Assembly: GCA_045592485.1 (NCBI GenBank)
Contig: JAZNUS010000118.1
Coordinates: 1-9,994, forward strand
Length of the DNA: 9,994 bases
Direction of reading: 5' to 3'
DNA from: RGIG1828 sp045592485
GTDB taxonomy: Bacteria; Bacillota; Clostridia; UMGS1810
Shown here: piece after piece, positions 1-6,632 of the stretch
How the letters are laid out: every line of letters starts with the position of its first letter
How positions within the stretch are numbered: the first letter of the stretch is position 1
Position numbers and translations under genes: made by a program
The notes under the pieces: generated by a model
Databases searched by the model: none
Told to the model about the DNA's origin: nothing
Seen by the model: the letters and a program-made list of their open reading frames with translations, nothing else

Positions 1-79
1 CAAACTATTGAAAACGCTGATTTTTAACGCTCCACTAACCAATCAAATTCGCACAAGTGCTCTTTTCTTGGAGTGTCAC

Positions 80-131
80 TATCCCCTCATCCGTCAAGCA
101 AGCTTGACACCTTCTCCACCAGGGAGAAGGC
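80..131. repeat. Double-hairpin intergenic repeat
   Basis: Two adjacent inverted repeats lie just downstream of the SLH-protein gene. The first, 93-108, is a perfect 7-bp stem (GTCAAGC / GCTTGAC) with a 2-base loop. The second, 110-130, is an 8-bp stem (CCTTCTCC / GGAGAAGG) with a short loop. Paired hairpins of this look, with a CCTCATCCGTCA-type lead-in, resemble dispersed intergenic repeats of clostridial genomes. That family link is from memory, not from a search. Neither hairpin has a T-tract on the minus side, so it is not a classic intrinsic terminator, although it could still end or protect the transcript of the gene at 169-4434. Bases 1-79 show nothing else recognisable. Confidence 0.5.
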
Positions 132-168
132 TCACACACTAACGCAAAACAGAGTGATAAACCCCAAT

Positions 169-3100
169 TTATTTACCTGATGCTTCACAAAAACGCATGA
201 GAATCGCCGCAACCTGAGCACGGGTTGCAACACCTTTTGGCGAAAGAGTAGTTTTGCTTGTTCCATTCAAAATTCCGGTTTTGTTTGCCCATTTAATTGC
301 ATCAAGCGCCCATTCACTTATGTCCTTTGCATCTGAAAAGCCTGAAATATCTGAAGCACCGCTAACATCATACCCCCAGATTTTTGCAAAGCGATAGATG
401 ATAAGTGCCAATTGTTCACGGGTTATATCGGCATCGGGTGCAAACTCTGTTTCGCTGACACCCTCTGCAATACCTGTCGATGCCGCCCATGCAACACCGT
501 CGTGGTACCACTTGTCTTCAGTAACATCTGCAAAACTATGGGTATTTACACCGCCTTCGGGTTTTGCCATTCTATAGAGAACCGTTACGACCATTCCTCT
601 TGTCATTTTTGCCTCAGGCTCAAAGCCATTGCCTGTACCCTGCATAAGGCTTTTTTCATAAACATACCTTACCCCATCATAATACCACATGTCTTTGTTT
701 ACATCGGTAAATGTGGTTTCATCAAAAGATAGTTTTTCCTCAGACACGGAATCCTCCGTGTCAGTTTCCTTCTCATTTGTATCTTTTTTGGAAGAAGCTC
801 CTTTTCCAGTGAATGAACCTGTTGCACCGGGAAGGGTTGTCCAGTCATCGGTATAGAAAAAAACAATCTTGTCGCCGTCATCAATGGTGCATTCAGTAAT
901 TCCGACTTTTGGCATGGCTCCGTTAACCTTATACATCCACCCGGAGTTTTTGCCATTTGTAAATTCAGCAAGGGTGCGACCGTCTTTTGTCATAGATTGC
1001 ACATAACCCCTTTCGGCACCAATCTGAGAAATTCCGCTGTTTTCAAGGGCTTTTATCAGACCGTGATACACTGTGGCACCACTTCCCGACAAGGTGACAG
1101 TTTTTTTATTCAGCCAATAACTGATATCAGACTTGATAGTTACTGTAACAGTGATTTTGTTACCGCTCGGAGCAGAAGGAGGTGTAACTGTTCCAACTCC
1201 CGTGGCACGCCCCGGAAGTAGCTGGTTACTGCTGAAGTTGTAAACATTGAAGGCTGCGGCATTTTTTATCACCTGATATGCAGAAATGAGGGCAGGAAAG
1301 CCCTGTTGAGTCGCATAGGCATTTGCAACCGTGTCACCCGCACTAAGACCAAATCCGCTATTGTCCTTCAATGCAAAATCCAAAAGGCGGTCAACAATAC
1401 TGTTGCCGTTCTTGATAAAGCGGATGTCGGTGTCAGGATTAATTCCCATTGCACTAAGTCCCATAATGACACAGGCGGAGTTGTTGGCAGTCTCACCCCA
1501 TGTGCCGCCAAAGCCGCCATTGTCAAGCTGAACCTCACTAAGGTAGCCAATAGCCTTGTCAACAGCAGTCTTAACATCAGCATTTTCGCTATAGTAATCG
1601 GCAAGTGCCAGAATTGCCATGCCTGTAGCATCTGCCTCAGGTGCTTCAAATGCGGTCCAGCCACCATTTTCAAGCTGTGCATCTAAAAGTGCATTAACCA
1701 AATCTGTTTCCTGTGTGCCGGTGCTGTAGTCACCTTGCTGCCAGGCAAGAAGGGTGTAGGCAGCAGTCCAGATTGCATTTGAATGGGAAACACTGTTCAG
1801 CCCTGCCACAGCATCTATCGCCGTATTACTGTTGACAGGATATAGCTCTCCGGGATTAATGCCGATACTGTGCATATCTAAAATTGCCTTGGAATAAGCA
1901 GTCTCATCGGGATTTTCGGCAGAAATATCGGCAAGTGATGTGTTTATCATATTCTGTTTTGCCTTGTCTGTAAGCTTAGAACCTGAAGGACGAACCTTTT
2001 CATAGGCAGCCATAGCCATGAAAGACTCCCAGTTGGCTGTGTCGGTTGTCTTAAGAGCAATACCGTCAAGAAGTGCTTCCAAAGATTCTGCAGTATTTGC
2101 ACTTCGGGAACCGGGAACCGTAATTTTGATGGTTTTCCATACACTGTCCACTCCTGTAACGGAAGTCTTCAGGGAAATTTCAGCATCAAGAGTGACCTCT
2201 GTATCATGCAGTGGTGTAGTAATTTTGCCATTGCCATTGGTGAATGTAATTATACCGGCAGGTGTGATATTCCATGTGATTTGATAGGGATAGGATGCGG
2301 AATTGTATGTATTAAATGCGACTTTATCTCCGGCAAGCTTGGCATTTTGCCTTAAATTAAGACTTGAGCTGACTGCTTCTGAATCGGTATTTTTATTTTT
2401 TATTTCATCAAATGTCAGAGCATCTGCTATCCTTTGCAGCTTGGTTCGTTCTGCTTCCAGCTCGGGTTCTGTCCAAGCCGGTACTATGGCATCAAAGCTC
2501 CCCGATATACTTGTGTCGCCCTTGGTGAGGGTGAGAATTATTGTTCCTGATGCATCATCTCCCAGCCCAGGGCGAGTTACAATTGACTTACCATAGCCAC
2601 TATCCGGAATTGTGATTGGCAAATTTGTGCTCCAGGTGGTGATATAACCCTCATAAGCCGGGAAATACAGATTTTCTTTGATATTCGACAGGTCTGCGGC
2701 CTCACCATTTTTATCTATAATCTTAATGTCAGATGCGGCACCCTCCGAAATGGTCTGCATTTCATCATAGGTTACAGCCGGAACCACTACATTAAAGGTA
2801 ATCTGTCGGTCAGCTTCTTCGGGCATGGGACCTGCTCCGCACATAACAGAAGTTGTTTTATAAACAAAGGTTGCCGTAAGATTAACATTTGCATCTGCTT
2901 CGCCAACACCCGGACGATTAATCTTAACCTCATACTTACCGCCGGTAGGGTGAGACGAGGTGCTGGTTGGGTTTCCGGTGACTTTAATTACACCTTCATT
3001 GTCAGATGCCCATGTAATATACAAGCCGGAGGTTTTACCGCCGGGCAGCAAAAGTGTGGTCTTTACCTCTTTCAGGGAAGAGTTGCCGTTTAGCACCTTT

Positions 3101-4434
3101 GAATCGTTCATATAGGCTGTCATTGCCGCTTTCATGGCATCTATTTGCTCTGCCTTTGTCTGTGCATGCTTTGGTATAACGGCATTCACATTCACCTGCT
3201 CACTCTGTTCATTGAAGGTTAATTCAAGAGGCAGAGCAGTTTCTTTTGCTTTATCCTTCGGGTAGGTGATGGTGCCGTCGGAGGCAATAATATCTGTAGC
3301 TTCAAAATTTTCGGCAAAGGTCACAGTGATATTTTCGTCTTTAATCACCGCGCGGGCAAGTGTCAGTATATTGGTATCATCTTTCTCAGAGTCATATCTG
3401 AACCCTGAATCTGTTGCATTGGTATATTCTGTCGCCATGAGAGCATCTGATGCCAGTGCTTCTTTTGCCACAGTCAGTCGCCCGGGAATTTTGATTGTAA
3501 AGGTTTTGGTGTCTGATGTGTCATTGCACCGGATTGTAGCTGTCAATGTGACTGTTGTATCAGCATCGGGCACAGTCACTGCACCGGTGTCGGCATCTGC
3601 AATTGTACTATCAGAGTGCCATTCAATTTCGGTTTTTCCGCTCTTGCCGATTTTGGGAAGTGCAAGATTTTGTCCGCCGGTGTAGATGACATCCAGGGCT
3701 TCCCTGTCTTCTGCTACATATTCTGCATCAGCTTTGCCCTCTTCTGTTACGGTAACAATGCACACAGGAGGCACAATGCAAAAGTCAGCAACTTTAGCGG
3801 AAACCATATATGTACCGCCCTCGTCAAATGTCAGAGACACCCTGCCCTCGGCATCGGTTATGGCACCGGAAGCTTCTGTGCCATCTACGGTAACGGTTGC
3901 ACCGGAAAGAGGTGAATTACCGGAATAACCCGACTGCGTGAGAGTTAAATCCAAAACCTCACCGCCGGACACCCCGGCAGTGGTTTTATCAAAAAATGTG
4001 TATGCGTCAGACCATCCTTTGGTATCCTGATAGAACCAGAAAACAAGATGGTCACCATCCTTAACGCTGTCTGTCAGTCCCATCGCGTAAAGGTTGTTAT
4101 TATAGTAGCCGGAATATTCAGATTCAACACCCCAGAATTTTGTGATGGAAGTCCCCCATTCCATCCGGGTTGTTTCATACCCATTTATTCCGTCTTCGTG
4201 ACAGGTCTCATGCAAAGCACTAAATGCATCGTCAATGGTTGGTGTCTGACTGTTTACCAACACCGGAACCAAAGCCATGGTCTCATTATTTTTCCCTTTT
4301 GTAAATTCGCCGCCCTGCACCACACTGACATAAACCGTGATGCTCTCTGTTGCTGTAACCCCTGCGGGCAAAAGCGACATAAGCATTGTGAATACTAATA
4401 AAACAGAGAATAAACTTTTTAATATTTTTTTCAA
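169..4434 (-). CDS. SLH-anchored surface protein, transcobalamin-like (putative corrinoid binding)
   Basis: A secreted protein of 1421 residues. Residues 1-29 form a signal peptide (KK, hydrophobic core, probable cleavage after VTA). A first DUF4430-like domain spans about 31-137. A carboxypeptidase-regulatory-like beta domain follows at about 160-232. About five atrophied bacterial Ig-like modules fill 245-775, several ending in an IxIPG or VxVPA motif. An alpha/alpha-toroid like prenyltransferase or squalene-cyclase repeats spans about 785-1065, with repeats QLENGGW (920-926) and QLDNGGFGG (969-977). A second DUF4430 lies at about 1093-1198, with the hallmark GWMYKVNG at 1165-1172. After an acidic, Lys/Thr-rich linker come three SLH domains (about 1241-1290, 1299-1350, 1364-1415) that bind cell-wall polymer. 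DUF4430 (PF14478) is the transcobalamin-like C-terminal fold, and toroid plus DUF4430 is the order in intrinsic factor and transcobalamin. The start is TTG, supported by AAAGGA nine bases upstream and by the signal peptide. A cobalamin riboswitch lies upstream. Corrinoid binding is inferred; a general adhesin is the alternative. Confidence 0.88.
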   Translation of the reverse strand: MKKILKSLFSVLLVFTMLMSLLPAGVTATESITVYVSVVQGGEFTKGKNNETMALVPVLVNSQTPTIDDAFSALHETCHEDGINGYETTRMEWGTSITKFWGVESEYSGYYNNNLYAMGLTDSVKDGDHLVFWFYQDTKGWSDAYTFFDKTTAGVSGGEVLDLTLTQSGYSGNSPLSGATVTVDGTEASGAITDAEGRVSLTFDEGGTYMVSAKVADFCIVPPVCIVTVTEEGKADAEYVAEDREALDVIYTGGQNLALPKIGKSGKTEIEWHSDSTIADADTGAVTVPDADTTVTLTATIRCNDTSDTKTFTIKIPGRLTVAKEALASDALMATEYTNATDSGFRYDSEKDDTNILTLARAVIKDENITVTFAENFEATDIIASDGTITYPKDKAKETALPLELTFNEQSEQVNVNAVIPKHAQTKAEQIDAMKAAMTAYMNDSKVLNGNSSLKEVKTTLLLPGGKTSGLYITWASDNEGVIKVTGNPTSTSSHPTGGKYEVKINRPGVGEADANVNLTATFVYKTTSVMCGAGPMPEEADRQITFNVVVPAVTYDEMQTISEGAASDIKIIDKNGEAADLSNIKENLYFPAYEGYITTWSTNLPITIPDSGYGKSIVTRPGLGDDASGTIILTLTKGDTSISGSFDAIVPAWTEPELEAERTKLQRIADALTFDEIKNKNTDSEAVSSSLNLRQNAKLAGDKVAFNTYNSASYPYQITWNITPAGIITFTNGNGKITTPLHDTEVTLDAEISLKTSVTGVDSVWKTIKITVPGSRSANTAESLEALLDGIALKTTDTANWESFMAMAAYEKVRPSGSKLTDKAKQNMINTSLADISAENPDETAYSKAILDMHSIGINPGELYPVNSNTAIDAVAGLNSVSHSNAIWTAAYTLLAWQQGDYSTGTQETDLVNALLDAQLENGGWTAFEAPEADATGMAILALADYYSENADVKTAVDKAIGYLSEVQLDNGGFGGTWGETANNSACVIMGLSAMGINPDTDIRFIKNGNSIVDRLLDFALKDNSGFGLSAGDTVANAYATQQGFPALISAYQVIKNAAAFNVYNFSSNQLLPGRATGVGTVTPPSAPSGNKITVTVTIKSDISYWLNKKTVTLSGSGATVYHGLIKALENSGISQIGAERGYVQSMTKDGRTLAEFTNGKNSGWMYKVNGAMPKVGITECTIDDGDKIVFFYTDDWTTLPGATGSFTGKGASSKKDTNEKETDTEDSVSEEKLSFDETTFTDVNKDMWYYDGVRYVYEKSLMQGTGNGFEPEAKMTRGMVVTVLYRMAKPEGGVNTHSFADVTEDKWYHDGVAWAASTGIAEGVSETEFAPDADITREQLALIIYRFAKIWGYDVSGASDISGFSDAKDISEWALDAIKWANKTGILNGTSKTTLSPKGVATRAQVAAILMRFCEASGK

Positions 4435-4443
4435 TTTAATTCA

Positions 4444-4449
4444 TCCTTT
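4444..4449 (-). promoter_or_regulatory. Ribosome binding site for the TTG start
   Basis: AAAGGA on the minus strand sits nine bases before the TTG codon at 4434-4432. It decides the start: the nearby ATG at 4444-4442 runs straight into a stop after two codons, while TTG opens directly into a good signal peptide (MKKILKSLFS). Confidence 0.75.
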
Positions 4450-4512
4450 CACTTGAAAACTCAAATTCAAACATATTTTTGTTGTCTTTTTCACCTCCGT
4501 ACCGCAGACAAC

Positions 4513-4552
4513 AAAAAAACTGCGGTAATTTTCATTTGAAAAATTACCACAG
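4513..4552 (-). terminator. Riboswitch-controlled intrinsic terminator
   Basis: Read on the minus strand, the arms at 4552-4539 and 4533-4520 (CTGTGGTAATTTTTC against GAAAATTACCGCAG) form a stem of about 13-14 bp around a very short loop, followed by seven T (4519-4513). It lies between the cobalamin aptamer and the start codon. It is therefore the likely OFF structure of the switch, stopping transcription of the surface-protein gene when B12 is bound. Two short helices could compete with it. CACAG (4567-4563) can pair with CTGTG in the 5' arm (4552-4548). TACCGCAG in the 3' arm (4527-4520) can pair with CTGCGGTA at 4507-4500. Confidence 0.88.
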
Positions 4553-4590
4553 CTGAGTTTTCCTGTGATGAATCACAATCCGTAATTAAA

Positions 4591-4617
4591 GCAAAAAGCA
4601 CAAGTAAAGCTTTTTGC
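4591..4617 (-). repeat. Leader hairpin, perfect 9-bp inverted repeat
   Basis: GCAAAAAGC (4591-4599) and GCTTTTTGC (4609-4617) are perfect complements around a 9-base loop. The hairpin lies in the untranslated leader between the B12 aptamer and the terminator. It has no proper T-tract after it on the minus strand, so it is more likely a spacer or part of the expression platform than a second terminator. Confidence 0.6.
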
Positions 4618-4632
4618 AGTAAAACGAAAATA

Positions 4633-4663
4633 TTATTCCTATGCATAAGCACTTACGGAATAA
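4633..4663 (-). repeat. Leader hairpin directly downstream of the B12 aptamer
   Basis: TTATTCC (4633-4639) and GGAATAA (4657-4663) are perfect complements, and a smaller TAAG/CTTA pair lies inside. It begins eight bases after the conserved 3' end of the cobalamin aptamer. It may be the element whose folding links ligand binding to the terminator further downstream, but this is inferred from position only. Confidence 0.5.
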
Positions 4664-4667
4664 CATC

Positions 4668-4858
4668 AAAGCAGGTCTTGTGACTCGCACCATATAGACA
4701 AAAAATCCGCATTTTCATATCCTGCCTTCTCAGTTTCCCAATGACCGGCTTTCGCCGACGGATATAAAAACATTCGATGCATACACCGACAGTTATCGTC
4801 GGGGATTCTCACCCCGTTCCCTTTTCACCGGATACATCTTTACCAATGTAACCGACAC
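4668..4858 (-). ncRNA. Cobalamin riboswitch aptamer
   Basis: On the minus strand the conserved blocks of the cobalamin riboswitch (Rfam RF00174) appear in order. They are CCGGTGAAAAGGGAA (about 4832-4818), a GGGGTGAGAATCCCC hairpin (about 4815-4801), ACTGTCGG, a CGGCGAAAGCCG hairpin (about 4758-4745) followed by GGGAAACTGAGAAGGC, and finally the strongly conserved B12-box end GCGAGTCACAAGACCTGC (4688-4671). This RNA binds adenosylcobalamin or a related corrinoid and normally represses the gene below it. Here that gene is the DUF4430/toroid surface protein rather than a biosynthetic enzyme or a canonical Btu importer. The exact 5' boundary is approximate, and the ligand subtype (adenosyl or methyl/aquo) was not determined. 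Confidence 0.9.
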
Positions 4859-4893
4859 TTTGTGTGAAATATTAAATTTTCAATACATCAGTA

Positions 4894-4922
4894 ATTGTAA
4901 CACAGAAATCCACAAAAATCAA
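4894..4922 (-). promoter_or_regulatory. Sigma-A type promoter of the B12 riboswitch leader
   Basis: The -35 box TTGATT (4922-4917) and -10 box TACAAT (4899-4894) are separated by exactly 17 bases on the minus strand. Transcription would start near 4887, about 30 bases before the aptamer and about 450 bases before the start codon. Both boxes differ little from the consensus, and the position fits the riboswitch well. Confidence 0.75.
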
Positions 4923-4990
4923 GAGCGATTGTTTTGATTTTTGAATTGGAATTTATCGGGGAGAATGAAAAGCAAATTGTTCAAATGTGT

Positions 4991-5060
4991 TGTAGGGGCG
5001 ATTCACGAATCGCCCGCAAATGGCAGATATCATAGGGGCGATTCGTGGACCCCCCCTACA
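4991..5060. repeat. 70-bp MITE-like element with terminal inverted repeats
   Basis: The element starts TGTAGGGGCG and ends CCCCCCTACA. Its 25-base ends (4991-5015 and 5036-5060) are inverted copies that match at 22 of 25 positions. The left end also folds on itself, with GGGCGATTC against GAATCGCCC. It encodes nothing. Small elements with a GGGCGATTC-type hairpin resemble dispersed intergenic repeats of Clostridia; this is recalled, not searched. No clear target-site duplication is visible. It lies between the MFS stop codon and the B12 leader promoter. It may serve as a transcript end for the MFS gene, although there is no T-tract. Bases 4923-4990 hold nothing else that I can recognise. Confidence 0.65.
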
Positions 5061-5095
5061 ATGTCCTAGTGTTAAACACCCCGACAAACCCCAAT

Positions 5096-6325
5096 TTACT
5101 TATCCGCAGTCCTTCGGATATATGCCAACAAAGGAAGTGCTCCGAGAGGAAACAGCATACCCATCAGAAGTCCTGCTTTCATTCCAAGCTGTTCTGCCGT
5201 GATTCCAAAACCGGAGGCAAAATCTGCTGCACCGGGAAGAGCCATAACCCAATCGGTTACAATTCCGATAAGCTGTGGTGCAACCGATGCACCAAAATCG
5301 CCCCCTGATGCCATCAGTGCATAAATAAACACACCTGCCGTGGGGAATTTGTCCGATGCCACAATGAGGCTTCCGGGCCACAGCATTGATGCACAAAAGC
5401 CTGTGAAAGCACAGGCAAAAAGCCCTATTATGGGGAATGGCGACACTGCAGCAACAAAATAGCATATGCAGGCACCCAACGAACCCAAAAGCAATACCTT
5501 TGTTATATCCTTGCCGTATCTGGCATACAGTGTTCTTCCAAGACCAAGCATAACGGCAAAAAGTGCCACGCCAAAGATGTCACCCCAAACCTTTGGAATG
5601 CCAAGTGCCTGTTCAAGATAGCTTGAGCTCCACTGAGCCATGGAGCACTCTGTTGCACCGCCGAGAAAAATTGCACCGATACAAAGCCATACACCGCCGT
5701 TTTTCAGATAGTCAAGTGCACCTGAGAGCTTTTCGGGGGTTTTAAGCTCGGGGATTTTTGCCCCGGCAAAAAGAATTATGCTCACAAGGGGAATGACAGT
5801 GAGACCAAGAACAAGCCACTGCCAGTTTTCACCGCCGAACGCAAGAAGATACAGTGTGCTTACGGTAATGGTCAGAACAACACCCCAGGCATAAAAGGAA
5901 TGAAGCTTACTCATTTCACGGTCGGGATTGTCAGAGGGAATTGCCGCAATAACCGGACTGATTAACACCTCAACAAAGCCTCCCGAGGATGAAAACAGAA
6001 CCGTTGCAAGAACAAGCCCCGCATATATGTGTCCCGGGAAAAGTATAGGGCAAAGAGCATACAGTACAAGTCCTGCGAAGGTGAGTACAGGAGTAATTTT
6101 AACTGCTTTGGAGATGTTGAACTTGTGAGAAAAAAATGAGAATATCAAATCTACCACAAGCTGAGTAAAGAAATTTATAAAAACAAGAAGTCCGAGGAGT
6201 GAATAGGAAATTCCGTAAAGAGAACGGAAGGTCAGAAAAAGCACCGGCGGAAGGTTCGACACAAGAGACATCGATACATTCGTTGAAATGCATGCGTATT
6301 TTGCGCGTTGGTAATTTGTTGACAT
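5096..6325 (-). CDS. MFS transporter, substrate unknown
   Basis: A 409-residue protein made almost entirely of hydrophobic segments with short polar loops, consistent with about 12 membrane helices, the usual size of major facilitator superfamily carriers. A central polar loop at about 188-210 (AKIPELKTPEKLSGALDYLKNG) separates the two six-helix halves. The second half opens with GGATECSMAQWSSSYLE (222-238), and MASGGDFGASVAPQLIG (338-354) looks like a C-half helix of sugar-permease-like MFS proteins. It would move a small solute across the cytoplasmic membrane by proton or ion coupling or facilitated exchange. No motif fixes the substrate. The ATG start has AAAGGAG nine bases upstream (6341-6335). 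That Shine-Dalgarno site lies in a small AAAGG/CCTTT hairpin, which could dampen translation. The gene stands alone, with 307 bases separating it from pflB, and no functional link to the neighbouring genes is visible. Confidence 0.9.
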   Translation of the reverse strand: MSTNYQRAKYACISTNVSMSLVSNLPPVLFLTFRSLYGISYSLLGLLVFINFFTQLVVDLIFSFFSHKFNISKAVKITPVLTFAGLVLYALCPILFPGHIYAGLVLATVLFSSSGGFVEVLISPVIAAIPSDNPDREMSKLHSFYAWGVVLTITVSTLYLLAFGGENWQWLVLGLTVIPLVSIILFAGAKIPELKTPEKLSGALDYLKNGGVWLCIGAIFLGGATECSMAQWSSSYLEQALGIPKVWGDIFGVALFAVMLGLGRTLYARYGKDITKVLLLGSLGACICYFVAAVSPFPIIGLFACAFTGFCASMLWPGSLIVASDKFPTAGVFIYALMASGGDFGASVAPQLIGIVTDWVMALPGAADFASGFGITAEQLGMKAGLLMGMLFPLGALPLLAYIRRTADK

Positions 6326-6380
6326 AAAAGGTTACTCCTTTAAAAATAATGGTTTCAAATTGTAATTTGTCGGTGACTTT

Positions 6381-6511
6381 AAAAAAGAGAGCATGTCTTG
6401 GCAAAGTGAAAATCGCTTGCAATTTTTACTTTGCCTCGAGGGCAGGAAAAAACGATTCAGAATTGTCAAATCGAATGCGAGTCGGGAAGTATTCCCGATT
6501 CGCACATGCCC
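6381..6511 (-). other. Nested inverted repeats, candidate structured RNA or leader before the MFS gene
   Basis: Read on the minus strand, an 8-bp closing helix (GGGCATGT 6511-6504 with ACATGCTC 6396-6389, one G-T pair) encloses three hairpins. The first is 6503-6477, two 12-base arms with one mismatch and a 3-base loop. The second is weak, 6473-6453 (CGATT/AATCG). The third is 6435-6400, with 14-base arms, one mismatch and an 8-base loop. The closing helix is followed by TC and six T (6386-6381), like an intrinsic terminator. No coding frame or known RNA family is recognised. It lies between the pflB terminator and the MFS start. It could be a regulatory leader, a small RNA or a repeat element. 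The rest of this 307-base gap shows no clear sigma-A promoter. Confidence 0.45.
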
Positions 6512-6580
6512 GACGCTGTACAAAGGTACTGCGAGGGTGAGATTTGCCTTTTTGCGGTCTGGACTTTTTTTACGCCCCCG

Positions 6581-6617
6581 ATAAAATACGGTGATACTGA
6601 AAACAATATCACCGTAT
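6581..6617 (-). terminator. Hairpin terminator of the pflA-pflB operon
   Basis: A perfect 11-bp stem (ATACGGTGATA / TATCACCGTAT, arms 6617-6607 and 6596-6586) with a 10-base loop begins 16 bases after the pflB stop codon. On the minus strand it is followed by TTTTAT at 6586-6581, the first T being shared with the stem. The T-tract is short, but the position and stem quality make it the likely end of the pfl transcript. Confidence 0.75.
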
Positions 6618-6632
6618 CTTGATTTGTATTAA

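Noticed and set aside
3266..3685. Plus-strand open frame of 139 codons opposite the SLH-protein gene, along with several similar ones there.
   Set aside because: The low-complexity Ser/Val/Ala composition is the mirror of the Ig-like modules on the other strand. There is no independent evidence of a gene.
4442..4477. Tiny leader frame on the minus strand, ATG to TAA, 12 codons (starts MFEFEF), before the TTG start.
   Set aside because: The only Shine-Dalgarno-like sequence (GGAGG) lies about 19 bases upstream, too far away, and the peptide has no feature of a known leader peptide.
4513..4663. Several regularly spaced inverted repeats, checked as a possible CRISPR array.
   Set aside because: The arms differ in sequence from one hairpin to the next, and there are no direct repeats with spacers. 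They are parts of the riboswitch leader.
5096..6325. Possibility that the MFS gene is a formate or B12 transporter because of its neighbours.
   Set aside because: Formate channels belong to the FocA/NirC family and bacterial B12 importers are mostly ABC-type or ECF-type. The gene is outside both regulatory units, and no sequence motif supports either substrate.
6513..6576. Plus-strand stretch with AAAGGTACTGCGAGGG followed by a T-tract, reminiscent of a T-box antiterminator/terminator.
   Set aside because: The conserved T-box core (GGGTGGNACCGCG) is not matched, no specifier stem is visible upstream, and the downstream plus strand is antisense to pflB with no gene to control.
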